NCBI GenBank assembly: GCA_020634435.1 | Contig: JACKBS010000004.1 | Coordinates: 310,001-374,000, forward strand | Origin: Ardenticatenaceae bacterium | GTDB lineage: Bacteria; Chloroflexota; Anaerolineae; Promineifilales; Promineifilaceae | DNA: 64,000 nucleotides | Direction of reading: 5' to 3' | Part shown: in pieces, positions 42,653 through 51,399 of the stretch | Layout: every line of letters begins with the position of its first letter | Numbering within the stretch: position 1 is the first letter of the stretch | Position numbers and translations under genes: made by a program | The notes under the pieces: model-generated | Database searches by the model: none | What the model saw: only the letters and a program-made list of their open reading frames with translations | What the model was told of the DNA's origin: nothing

Positions 42653-43461
42653 TCTTTTTCTTGCAAAAAGTCCAGCACCAGCTGGTTGAACTCTGCCGGT
42701 TTTTCCATGTTGAGCATGTGGGCCACACCAGGGATGACGGCGTGTTGGCTTTGGGGTAGCTGTTCTGCCAGCCAGGCGGTTTGCTCAACCATTTCTGGCA
42801 GGTCAAGACTGCCAACCAGCACCAGGACGGGCGCGGCGATTTCAGCCAAACGGCCGTATGCCGCTGGCAACAAGCGTACCTCTTCCGCATCCTCTGGCAC
42901 GGCCATCATGAAAATGTCGCGCTGCATTTGGCCGACCTTTTGCCGCAGCCGCTCACTTACCTCGCCGGGCTGGCGGTGAGGGCCATCGACCCAGAGGCGC
43001 AGATTTGACTCCACGGCTGCATCAAGGTCGCCATTGGTAACGGCCGTTTCTTCGTCTTCCCAAAACTGGATGATGCGCTCAGAAGGCTCCGACCCGCCGA
43101 TGCTGGGTGCGCCCAACACCAGTGCCGCCACACGCTGCGGGTGGGCCAGGGCCAAATCAAGCGCTACTTTGCCGCCAAATGAGATGCCCACCACAATCGC
43201 CTGTTCCACCTGCAAATAATCGAGCAGCCCAGCCACATCGTCGTGGTGGCTGAAGCGGCCAGCGGGCATGGCCGAACGCCCAAAACCACGCAAATCGCAG
43301 CGGATGGTGTGGTAGTGTTGGGCAAAAGCAGCAAATTGATCGTCCCACATACGGCCGTCGGCCACCCCCGCGTGCAGTAAAAGCAGCGCCTGGCCTGCAC
43401 CTGCCGCTTCGTAACAAAGCTGCGCGCCGTTGACGGGGGCGAATCCAGTTTGTGTGCGCAT
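42628..43461 (-). CDS. Alpha/beta hydrolase
   Basis: 277 residues of the classical fold: LLLLHAGVADGRMWDDQ oxyanion-hole region, nucleophile elbow VVGISFGGKVALDLALAHP (Gly-Ile-Ser-Phe-Gly), acid LVGSLDLPEMV and final His in IPGVAHMLNMEKPAEFN. The C-terminal tail is translated repeat DNA. Members include esterases, lactonases and haloperoxidase-like enzymes; substrate unknown. Confidence 0.88.
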   Translation of the reverse strand: MRTQTGFAPVNGAQLCYEAAGAGQALLLLHAGVADGRMWDDQFAAFAQHYHTIRCDLRGFGRSAMPAGRFSHHDDVAGLLDYLQVEQAIVVGISFGGKVALDLALAHPQRVAALVLGAPSIGGSEPSERIIQFWEDEETAVTNGDLDAAVESNLRLWVDGPHRQPGEVSERLRQKVGQMQRDIFMMAVPEDAEEVRLLPAAYGRLAEIAAPVLVLVGSLDLPEMVEQTAWLAEQLPQSQHAVIPGVAHMLNMEKPAEFNQLVLDFLQEKEGTQRGTE

Positions 43462-43478
43462 AAATTTCCTTGTGCTTT

Positions 43479-43525
43479 GTAATTGGTAACTGGGTAATTA
43501 CTCAATTACCAATACCTCAATTACT
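43479..43525. repeat. GTAATTGAGTAATTGG repeat family, copy 2
   Basis: GTAATTGGTAACTGGGTAAT followed by TACTCAATTACCAATACCTC and AATTAC. It fills the gap between the hydrolase and GNAT 5 genes. Confidence 0.55.
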
Positions 43526-44312
43526 CCTCAAAACTCGGATTTTTCCAGGTGTACGGCGTGGTGTGCGTCATGAATTGGAAGCCGCGCTTTTCCAGGATGG
43601 GGCGGCTCATGTCGCTGGCATCCACCATGAGAAAGCGGTAGCCGCGTTGGATTGCTTCTTGGGCACGGGTGGCGACAACGGCCGTATACAAGCCCATCTC
43701 TCTAAACTTTTCCAGCGTCGAACCAGCCCACAGCCCGGCAAATTGGCTGCCTTGTGGAAACGATACCCAGGCGGCGCAGGCAGGCTCATTGTTGACATAA
43801 GCAACGTAAATTGACCAGAAATCTGGCTGTTGTGATAGATTTTCTTCTAGCCAGCCGGCCATCCAGCCGTAATCGCCACCCCACACCCCGGCCTGTATCT
43901 GGGCGATTTGCTCAAATTCGGCGCGGGTGTGCACCCGGCGCACGTCGGCAGTGACCGGCTGTAAAAAGAGGTCTGGGCAATTGTGCAAATCCATCACCAG
44001 CAGCGCCTCTTCTTCCGCGGCAACCAGACCGTGGGCGCTGAGTCGCTGGCCAAGGTCAGCCGGTGTGTCGTGGGCGTATAGTTTCCACTCGAAGCGGCGG
44101 CTGCCATTGGCCGCAAAATAATCAATTTGGGCCTGGATGGCCGCATCGGCCGTTTTTTCTGTGAGCTGGCTGTAAATGACATAGTTTGAGCGCTGGGGAA
44201 ATTTGCTGACGCTGCGCACAACACCGTCCGCCACCTCACGACAGTAACAGGGATGCTCGCTGTTTTTGCGCTCTTGCTCATCATAGAGCGCTAAAATCTG
44301 TTCGGGGTTCAT
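43521..44312 (-). CDS. GNAT acetyltransferase 5
   Basis: 263 residues with a C-terminal GNAT domain: NNEPACAAWVSFPQGSQFAG, LWAGSTLEKFREMGLYTAVV, ARAQEAIQRGYRFLMVDAS and ILEKRGFQFMTHTTPY. The N-terminal ~130 residues look like a degenerate first GNAT domain. AAAGGA precedes ATG 44312. Acceptor unknown. Confidence 0.84.
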   Translation of the reverse strand: MNPEQILALYDEQERKNSEHPCYCREVADGVVRSVSKFPQRSNYVIYSQLTEKTADAAIQAQIDYFAANGSRRFEWKLYAHDTPADLGQRLSAHGLVAAEEEALLVMDLHNCPDLFLQPVTADVRRVHTRAEFEQIAQIQAGVWGGDYGWMAGWLEENLSQQPDFWSIYVAYVNNEPACAAWVSFPQGSQFAGLWAGSTLEKFREMGLYTAVVATRAQEAIQRGYRFLMVDASDMSRPILEKRGFQFMTHTTPYTWKNPSFEE

Positions 44313-44377
44313 AGAATCCTTTGCCTGAGACGCGAACGAGCGCGGATAAAAATCAGTATTTATCCGCAGCCTAAATT

Positions 44378-45574
44378 TTATGCTGCCTCAACGAGTATGT
44401 CGTATAGGTTGACATAATTGTCGTAGCGCCAACGAGCGATACGGCCGTTGTCTACCGCCTCTTTCACCACGCAGCCCGGTTCGTGCGAATGGGTGCAGTC
44501 GCCAAAGCGGCACTGGCCCACCACATCCGCCAGTTCAGGATAATAAAGGATGAGATCGTCCGGGTAGAGGCCGTGCAGGCCCATATCTTTAATGCCCGGC
44601 GTATCCACAACGCTGCCGCCCATCGCCAGTGGCACCATGAGCGCCTGGGTGGTGGTGTGCCGTCCCTCACGGCTTTTGAGGTTGCTCACGGCGCTGGTGC
44701 GCAGCTGCAAACCAGGCTGCACTGCATTCAGCAAGGTCGATTTGCCCACGCCGGACAAGCCTGCCAGCACCGTTGCCTTGCCACGCAAAAAATCTCGCAC
44801 CGGCTCGATGCCTACATCCTTAGCGGCGGCGGTGAGGAAAACGGGGATGTTCAGTTTGCGGTAGGGGGTAACAATGGATTCAACCTCGTTTACGTTTTTG
44901 GCGAGGTCGATTTTGTTGAGGCAAACGGCCGTTTTTAGTCCATTCCGCTGCGCCCCAATCAAATATTCATCCACCATTTGCAGCCACAATTTTGGCTCTA
45001 GCCAGGCGGCAACTACCATTAACTGGTCCACGTTGGCTGCCAAAAGTTGCCTGAGGTGCGTATCGAAGCTGTCGGCGCGGGCCAGACCACTGCGGCGCGG
45101 CAGCACGCCCTCTACCAGACCGCGCTCGTCGCTGAGCGGCTGCACCAGCACGCGGTCGCCGACGGCCAGCAGGTTGTTGTAGCCGGTTCCTTCGGCTGTG
45201 AGAATGCCGCGCACGTCGCAGACGATGGTGTTGCCGTCCACTTCCGCCCGGCACAGGCCACGGCTGACTTCGACCACCTTGCCCAGCAGGAACGGCGTCT
45301 CGTCGGCCATCGCCTGCCATTGCTCGTCGTTGAGATCGGTTTGCAGAACGGCCGTTGCCTGTTCCGTCACGGCCTCGCGTCGGTCTCGTTCGTCCAGCGG
45401 CATGATGCGCTGATCGGCGACCTCGCCTTCTTCATCGGGCACCAACGGCTGCCAATCCACGCGATGTTTTTCCTGGTTGGCGGCGGTGTTGTGACGCAGC
45501 TTCTTACGTCGGCCCTTTTCGGTATCCCACGCCTTGCGCTGCTGCTGGCGAATTTCTTTACGTTTCTTGCTCAT
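44378..45574 (-). CDS. rsgA: Ribosome small subunit-dependent GTPase A
   Basis: 398 residues from MSKKRKEIRQQQRK (ATG 45574); the frame is open upstream into repeat and other DNA. Circularly permuted G motifs: NKID at 220-223 (G4), GLSGVGKST at 272-280 (G1), then GRHTTT (G2) and DTPG at 324-327 (G3). Zinc knuckle C355, C360, H362, C368 in CRFGDCTHSHEPGC. An OB fold (95-160) precedes, and an unusually long basic, acidic-mixed N-terminal extension of about 90 residues is present. It matures the 30S ribosomal subunit by GTP hydrolysis. Confidence 0.95.
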   Translation of the reverse strand: MSKKRKEIRQQQRKAWDTEKGRRKKLRHNTAANQEKHRVDWQPLVPDEEGEVADQRIMPLDERDRREAVTEQATAVLQTDLNDEQWQAMADETPFLLGKVVEVSRGLCRAEVDGNTIVCDVRGILTAEGTGYNNLLAVGDRVLVQPLSDERGLVEGVLPRRSGLARADSFDTHLRQLLAANVDQLMVVAAWLEPKLWLQMVDEYLIGAQRNGLKTAVCLNKIDLAKNVNEVESIVTPYRKLNIPVFLTAAAKDVGIEPVRDFLRGKATVLAGLSGVGKSTLLNAVQPGLQLRTSAVSNLKSREGRHTTTQALMVPLAMGGSVVDTPGIKDMGLHGLYPDDLILYYPELADVVGQCRFGDCTHSHEPGCVVKEAVDNGRIARWRYDNYVNLYDILVEAA

Positions 45575-45586
45575 AGTTTTCACTTC

Positions 45587-45639
45587 GTAGCCGCGGATTC
45601 TTTTCGCGCTGGTAAAACGCGCTAAGAAAGCGCGGCTAC
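45587..45639. repeat. Dispersed hairpin repeat, GTAGCCGCGGATT family, copy 2
   Basis: GTAGCCGCGGATTC opens and GCGCGGCTAC closes, with inner TTTTCGCGCTGG and CGCGCTAAGAAAG. It is a shorter, partly decayed relative of the element at 16118-16176, located between rsgA and the next gene. Confidence 0.65.
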
Positions 45640-45644
45640 AGTTG

Positions 45645-45992
45645 CTATTTTTCTTCAGACAGGCACCAGCCGATGAGGTGGCGCACAAAATCGTTGGTGG
45701 GATACGCCTTGCTGTCGTGTTTCCAGCGTGGTACCTGCACCTCTTTGGCTCCTGGCTGGCGGGGAAATTGTTCGCCCTCCACGCGCAGGGTGGTAAATTC
45801 ATCCCCATCTTTGGGGATGCGGTAATGCACGATGAACTTTTTGTTGGTGGCAATGACGTGCAAAAATCGCTCCGGCGTGTGGTCTACAAAACCACCTTCT
45901 TCCGGGATGTGTTCATTTTTATCTTCGACGTACCAGATAAACGGCCGTCCCTTCACATTGACCTTGCGTTTGCCTTTTGTGTTGACTGCCAA
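45645..45992 (-). CDS. Hypothetical protein with TTG start
   Basis: 115 residues starting from TTG 45992, chosen because AAAGGAG lies 7 bp upstream and no ATG fits. Sequence MAVNTKGKRKVNVKGRPFIW then EFTTLRVEGEQFPRQPGA and a Trp-containing C-terminus. No membrane segment; no family recognised. The codon style and an in-frame octamer copy (NGR/KGRPF region) match neighbours. Confidence 0.65.
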   Translation of the reverse strand: MAVNTKGKRKVNVKGRPFIWYVEDKNEHIPEEGGFVDHTPERFLHVIATNKKFIVHYRIPKDGDEFTTLRVEGEQFPRQPGAKEVQVPRWKHDSKAYPTNDFVRHLIGWCLSEEK

Positions 45993-46007
45993 ATTGCACT
46001 CCTTTAT

Positions 46008-46078
46008 GTACGGGCGAGGCAGTTGGGGGACAGATGATTTGACTAAGCAACATTGATTTCCAACTGCCTCGCCCCTAC
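46008..46078. repeat. 71-bp hairpin repeat, GCGAGGCAGTTGG family, copy 1
   Basis: GTACGGGCGAGGCAGTTGG opens and CCAACTGCCTCGCCCCTAC closes, 19-bp arms with one or two mismatches, 33 bp between. A second copy of exactly the same length is at 62471-62541; the loops share little except CAGATGA. Confidence 0.8.
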
Positions 46079-46082
46079 CCGA

Positions 46083-47099
46083 TTACAACTGTTTATGGAA
46101 GGTCATGCCTCGTTTAACTTCTTCGAAGCCCATTTTGCGGTAGAGATGCAGGGCACCGGACAGGTTTTCGGCATCCACGCCCAGGGCGGCTTCGGTCATG
46201 CCGACCTCTTTGAGTACCTGGAAGCTGCGGGCGATGAGCGCTTTGGCCACGCCTTGCTTGCGCCAGGGGCGCCGCACAAAAATGGGATCGGTGTAGCCGC
46301 GTAAACGGCCGTTGTCCTTATTTTCCTTCTCGTCGATGAAGTTTAGCACGCCACCCGCCACTTCATCACCTGCCCAGGCAATTTGCCAGAGGTGCGGTTG
46401 GTAGGTGGGGTATTCGCTCCAGCCCGCGAAGCTTTCTTCGCTCCATTCTGACATGCCCCAATGGTCGCGAAATGCTTCACGCGCCGCTTCCCAGATTTGC
46501 CGCGATTCGGCGTCGCTGCCGCAGCGGATTTCCAGGCCATCCGGCAGCGGGCAGTCGGGGATGTTGTCCCAATTCGGCCGTACCATCTCCAGCCCATAGC
46601 GCACAACTTGGTGCCCTTCGGCCAGCAGCAGGTTGGTCCAATGTGTTTCTGCCTGCATGCTCCAGTTCACAAACCGTTTTACTTTGTCAGCTGGATGATC
46701 TGCGGCAATCTGGCGCAGGCGGTCCTTTAGGTGGTGCACCATCGCCAGGCGGATGCCGGTGCTGCGCCATTCGGGCAGCAGGTGGGCAAAAAAGTAGTAA
46801 GCGATGCTGCCATCTACCATGTTGTACCACCAGCAACGGCCGTATCCCACCACGTCGCCATCCACTTCAGCAAAAATCATATCGGCATACGGATCGCAGT
46901 TGGTAAGATGGGCATAGTCAACGGCCGTTTCCTCCACCGAGCTAATCCATTCTCGCTCATCCGCCTCACGACTGCCTTCCAACACAGCAACCATCAACGG
47001 GTAATCGCTCTCACCCTGAAAGTGCCGAAAACGCAGGCCAGGGATCGTGGGCATTGCCGCCACTTCAATTTCATTTTCCAATAGTTCTTTAGTTGACAT
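46083..47099 (-). CDS. GNAT acetyltransferase 6, double domain (mycothiol synthase-like architecture)
   Basis: 338 residues. First GNAT: ADMIFAEVDGDVVGYGRCWW and FAHLLPEWRSTGIRLAMVHHL. Second GNAT: WAGDEVAGGVLNFIDEKENK, YTDPIFVRRPWRKQGVAKAL and GVDAENLSGALHLYRKMGF. The tandem arrangement is that of MshD-like proteins, but mycothiol is not expected here, so the acceptor is unknown. AAGGA is 9 bp before ATG 47099. Confidence 0.86.
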   Translation of the reverse strand: MSTKELLENEIEVAAMPTIPGLRFRHFQGESDYPLMVAVLEGSREADEREWISSVEETAVDYAHLTNCDPYADMIFAEVDGDVVGYGRCWWYNMVDGSIAYYFFAHLLPEWRSTGIRLAMVHHLKDRLRQIAADHPADKVKRFVNWSMQAETHWTNLLLAEGHQVVRYGLEMVRPNWDNIPDCPLPDGLEIRCGSDAESRQIWEAAREAFRDHWGMSEWSEESFAGWSEYPTYQPHLWQIAWAGDEVAGGVLNFIDEKENKDNGRLRGYTDPIFVRRPWRKQGVAKALIARSFQVLKEVGMTEAALGVDAENLSGALHLYRKMGFEEVKRGMTFHKQL

Positions 47100-47119
47100 A
47101 ATTCTATATCCTTGATCAG

Positions 47120-48924
47120 TTACAGACTTAACTGCATGTTGTACAAATTTGCGTATGTGCCACCAAGGGCGATTAATTCATCATGGGTACCTTGTTCATC
47201 AATCCCTTCCTCTGTTAAAACCACAATGCGCTGCGCATTCCGCACGGTTGAGAGGCGGTGCGCAATCACGATGGTGGTCCGATCGTTGGCCAGTTGTTCC
47301 AGCGACGCCTGGATCGCTTTTTCGCTCTCGTTGTCCAGGGCACTGGTGGCCTCGTCAAAAATGAGCATGGGCGGGTCCTTCAAAAAGACGCGGGCGATGC
47401 TCAGCCGCTGCTTTTGCCCGCCAGACAGCTTCACACCGCGCTGCCCGATGTCGGTGTTGTAGCCGTTGGGCAGCGCCATGATGAAATCATGGGCGTTGGC
47501 CTTTTTGGCGGCGGCGACAATCTCGGCGTCGCTGGCGTTCACGTTGCCATAGCGAATGTTGTCGGCCACCGTGCCCGCAAACAGATAGACATCTTGCTGC
47601 ACCAGGCCAATGTTGCGCCGCAGTGCTTCCAGACGAATCTCTTTGATATTGGTGCTGTCCAGTCGTATCTCGCCCGCGTTTACCTCGTAAAAGCGGGGGA
47701 TGAGCGAGCAAAGCGTCGTTTTGCCAATCCCGGACGATCCAACCAGGGCAACAAACTCCCCAGCTTTGATGTCCAGCGACAGATTGTTAAAGACGTGGCC
47801 GGAATCTTGGCGATATTGAAAGCTGACGTTTTGGAAGCTGATATTGCCTTGAATGATCTCCGGCTCAATGGCGTTTTCGGCATCCTGAATGTCGGGCTGC
47901 ACTTCCAGCACTTCCATGAACCGCTCAAAGCCAGCAATGCCTTCCTGGTAGAGCCGCGTAAAGTTGCCATAGCGGCGAATCGGCTCGATGAGGATGGCGA
48001 CGCACAGCAAAAAGGTGATCAGTTCTGGCAGGTCCAGCGTGCCCTGCACGATGGTTAATCCGCCGAGACGATTACCGCTACGGTCATCAGCTGGGTAAAG
48101 GCAACCAGTCCTTCGTAAAAGTACGTTTCGCTGAGATAGGTGTCTTGCCTGCTTTGTAGGAAACGGCCGTTTTCCCCTGCAAACTTCTCTGCCTCAACCG
48201 TCTCGTTCGTAAACGACTTCACCACGCGAATACCCGCCAGCGAATCTTCCACCTGGGAATTGATATCGCCAATGCGGTCGTGGCTGCGGCGCAGGGCAGC
48301 TTTCATCTTCTTGTTGAAGTAGAAGGCGTAGACGGCCATGATCGGCAGAAAAAGGAAGACGAGCAGCGCCAGCTTTGCGTTGATAGTAACCAAGATGGCA
48401 AAAGCGCCGATAAAGTTGAGCAGCGAGATCACAATGTCTTCTGGCCCATGATGAAACAGCTCGGCCAAATCGAACGAATCGTTGGTGAGGCGGGTCATGA
48501 GCTGCCCCACTTTTTGCTCATCATAAAAGGCAAAGGACAGCTTTTGGTAATGATCAAACAGCTCGCGCCGCATGTCGTGTTCCATTTTGGCGCCCATCAT
48601 GTGCCCCTGGTAGGCCACAAACATGTTGGCCAGCGTATGAATGAGGACCAGCCCCAACATCACCGCACCCATGCCCCAAATTTGGTTTACGGTGTCCGCA
48701 CCATCGCTGACCAATACATTTTTGGTGATGAAATTGGCGCACAACGGGATGAGCAATGTCGTAACCGACACCACCAAAGCGCAGGCCATATCGGCCCAAA
48801 ACAAGCCCTGGTACGGTTTGTAGTAAGACAAAAACTTCCGGGTCCGGTCGTTGAATAGATTCGATTGGAAACGGCCGTTTCTATTCCCAACCGGCCGTGT
48901 CGCTAAAAGTTCAAAACCACTCAC
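47120..48924 (-). pseudogene. ABC exporter III, split by one frameshift
   Basis: Full-length type I exporter read in two frames. The transmembrane part (GTG 48924) covers LFWADMACALVVSVTTLLI to YEGLVAFTQLMTVAVIVSAD and stops at 48055. The rest begins QGTLDLPELITFLLCVAILI and holds a complete ATPase: VALVGSSGIGKTTL (Walker A), LSGGQKQRLSIAR (signature), MLIFDEATSALD (Walker B and D loop), VIAHRLSTV (H loop). Restoring one G in the GGATTAACC run near 48060 joins the halves as VIVSAGLTIVQGTLDL. The gene follows ABC exporter II directly and probably pairs with it. A sequencing slip is as likely as true inactivation. Confidence 0.82.
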
Positions 48925-50780
48925 TCAGACTATTTCTCCTTGCCACAATTCCTGCATTTCTGCCGATGTGGCTAGCAGTTCATCCAATGTTCCTTGGGCC
49001 GCAATACGGCCGTTGGCCAGCACCAAAATCTGGTCTGCCCGCTGCAATACGGCGCGACGATGGCTCACAACCAGGCAGGTCTGCCTTTCCTCTCCGCGTC
49101 TCTGCGTCTCTGCGTTAAATAATCCTTCCCACAGCTGCGCCTCCGTTTCTACATCCAACGCGCTGGAGAGATCATCAAAGACCAGCAGCTCCGCATCACG
49201 CACCAGCATGCGGGCGGTGGCGGTGCGCTGCACCTGTCCACCAGACAGCCGCACGCCGCGCGGCCCAACGATGGTGTCTAGTCCGGCTTCCAGGTGCGCG
49301 ATGTCTGGTTGCAGAACGGCCGTTGCCAAAGCCCACGCCAACTGCTCATCTGGCAAGCCCAGCAGGATATTGTCCCGCAGCGGTTCGCTGAACAGCCGGG
49401 GCACCTGTGGCGTGTACGCCGTGCGCGGCGGGGTGAAGAACGTGGCGGGATTTTGGACGGGACGGCCGTTCCACCGCACAACACCGCCACCGGCAGGCAG
49501 CAATCCCAGCAGCACCCGCAGCAGCGTCGTCTTGCCCGAGCCAATCTTGCCCGTAATCACCGTAAAGCTGCCGCGTGGCACAGTGAATGTGATGTCTGCC
49601 AGTGACCAGTGATCGGTAATCCGTAATCCGTAATCGGTAATCCGTTTACCGTTCACCGATAACCGATCACCGATTACCGAATACCGTTCACCGTACTCAA
49701 AGCACAGCCCTTCAACCTCCAACACCGCCAACCGATCCTCAGTCGCTTTTACCGGCTTTTGGATGGCCGGTGCGGGTTCATCTTCGTAGATGGGGCAGTG
49801 GGCAACCAGATTTTGGGGTGGGGCGTCGGGCGTGATCTCTTGCAGGCGGTCCAGCACCACACGCTGTTGGGCAATCTCCGACAGGTAGCTGCCAATTTGC
49901 GAGGGGAACTGGGAGACTAAGAAGAGATAGCTGGTGAACAGCACAAAATCGCCGACGGTGAAGCCGCCCTGCTGCATAGCAAAGCCCGCCATGATCACCA
50001 TGAGCGCTATGGCCACATCGCCCATGTTGTCGGTGACCGAGCGGAAGATGGCCCAAAACAGACCAAAACGCACGTTGGCCACACGCCGCGCTTCGCTTAG
50101 CTCGCGCAGGTAGCCAATCGTGCCCGCTTCGGCATCGGCCACTTTGATGACCTGGATGGCCCCAAACGTCTCGCCCAGGAAGGCGGTGACGCGGCTGTCG
50201 CTGACGCGGCTGAGGCGCACATAGTGCAAAAAGCGCTGCCACGCCCAGCGGGTGAGGAAAAAGACGGCCACCAGGGGAATCATGGCAACGGCCGTAATTC
50301 CCGGCGCAATCCGCAGCATGATGATCAAGGCAAAGACGGCAAACGCGGCATGGCCCAACACTTCGGGAATCCAGGTGGGAAAGTCGGCAAAGTCGGCCAG
50401 ATCGTCGTCCATGCGATTAATGACGTCGCCCGTGGGCACCGGCAGTGGTTCCGCGCCGGGTTTGCTCAGGATATTTTTCAGCAGATTGATCCGCATCACC
50501 GATTGGCCCGCCTGCCGCACGATAGCCGCCGCCCAGTTGCCCAGAATGTCGGTCACCATCCGGCTCAGCTCTACGCCAATGATGAGCAGCAGCAAGGTCC
50601 AGAGTGTTGGATGCTTACAACAGCCGTGGCCTGCCCTCGTTGATCAAAAGCTTTTTCTAACCAACTGCCGCGCAGGCGCATGCCAAAGCATAAACTATCG
50701 CCATTGCTCAGCGCAAAGTGCCAGGGTCGATAGCGAATGAGTGACCAGGTGCCCGTTTTAATTGGGAGTTGGTTATTCAT
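48925..50780 (-). pseudogene. ABC exporter II, N-terminus broken by indels
   Basis: From 50595 leftward the frame is intact: transmembrane domain (LLLLIIGVELSRMVTDILGN onward) and ATPase (FTVITGKIGSGKTTLLRVLL; LSGGQVQRTATARML; LLVFDDLSSALDVETEAQLW; CLVVSHRRAVLQRA). The true start is ATG 50780: MNNQLPIKTGTWSLIRYRP and the first span follow but are out of frame with the rest, requiring at least two single-base indels between 50600 and 50720. Two repeat-derived inserts interrupt the ATPase: YSVIGDRLSVNGKRITDYGL near its start and FNAETQRRGEERQT between the D loop and H loop. It overlaps no gene but ends 1 bp before exporter III. Confidence 0.8.
49611..49700. repeat. GATCGGTAATCCG-type repeat inside the exporter II gene
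   Basis: Units such as GATCGGTAATCCGTAATCCG and their inverse CACCGATAACCGATCACCG form a dyad of about 90 bp translated in frame. A similar string occurs at 52077-52145 in exporter I. Confidence 0.7.
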
Positions 50781-50782
50781 AA

Positions 50783-51383
50783 TCATTCCAATTGGGGCAA
50801 AACAAGCTGGCACAGATCCTCTACAGATTTTGTGCCGTCTTGATAAAGAATGTTCATCCGCAACGCTTTGGCCCTTCAGGCCGATGAGGCGCCTGTACCA
50901 GAGACTGCGCCCCATAAGTTGGTAAACATCCGCTCTGGATCAGCGTCGAGCCTTTGAGCCACGCTTCATTTTTGCGTTCGCGTGCTTCCCAAAACGTCCG
51001 GTTCGATGACCAACCAGCCTGCCCACACGTTTTCTGCCTGCAAATCAGCCACCCATTCGCCGCATATGCCAGCCTTCATCGGCAACCGCCCCGCTTGCTT
51101 GTGTATTTCGGATGAGCTGTTGCACCATCGGTCATCCGCTCATGCCGGCAGCGTGGCGTCGTACGAGTTCATCCACGGAGCCGCTGGTGAAGTATTCTTG
51201 TGCGGCCTTTGCGCAGCGCCACGTGAATGCCGGATGCGTTTGGCCGTGGTGACGCCGATAATCGGCCGTTACCAAATCATCAATTGTCATGAGGTCACAC
51301 CCAGCTATCACGGCTAACGCTTACCCAGGTTGTTTTCCCGCGCCGGTGGGCCACCAATCAAAATCACTTTGTTGCTGGGTCAT
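50783..51383 (-). pseudogene. P-loop kinase (AAA_33-like), reconstructed, multiple indels
   Basis: Starts ATG 51383 with AGGAGG-like sequence and ends at TGA 50783-50785, overlapping the next start region. Combining frames gives KVILIGGPP then GAGKTTW (Walker A), later EEWVADLQAENVWAGWLVIE, and a clean C-terminus MNILYQDGTKSVEDLCQLVL. At least five frame changes are needed in 600 bp. About 200 residues, like small nucleoside or antibiotic kinase-like P-loop proteins. Exact substrate unknown. It lies between two exporter genes in a co-directional operon. Confidence 0.55.
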
Positions 51384-51399
51384 GCTAAGGCCTCCTCAC

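Noticed and set aside
48055..48065. Programmed frameshift in ABC exporter III
   Set aside because: No slippery heptamer or downstream structure is evident and exporters are not known to need one; a missing base fits better.
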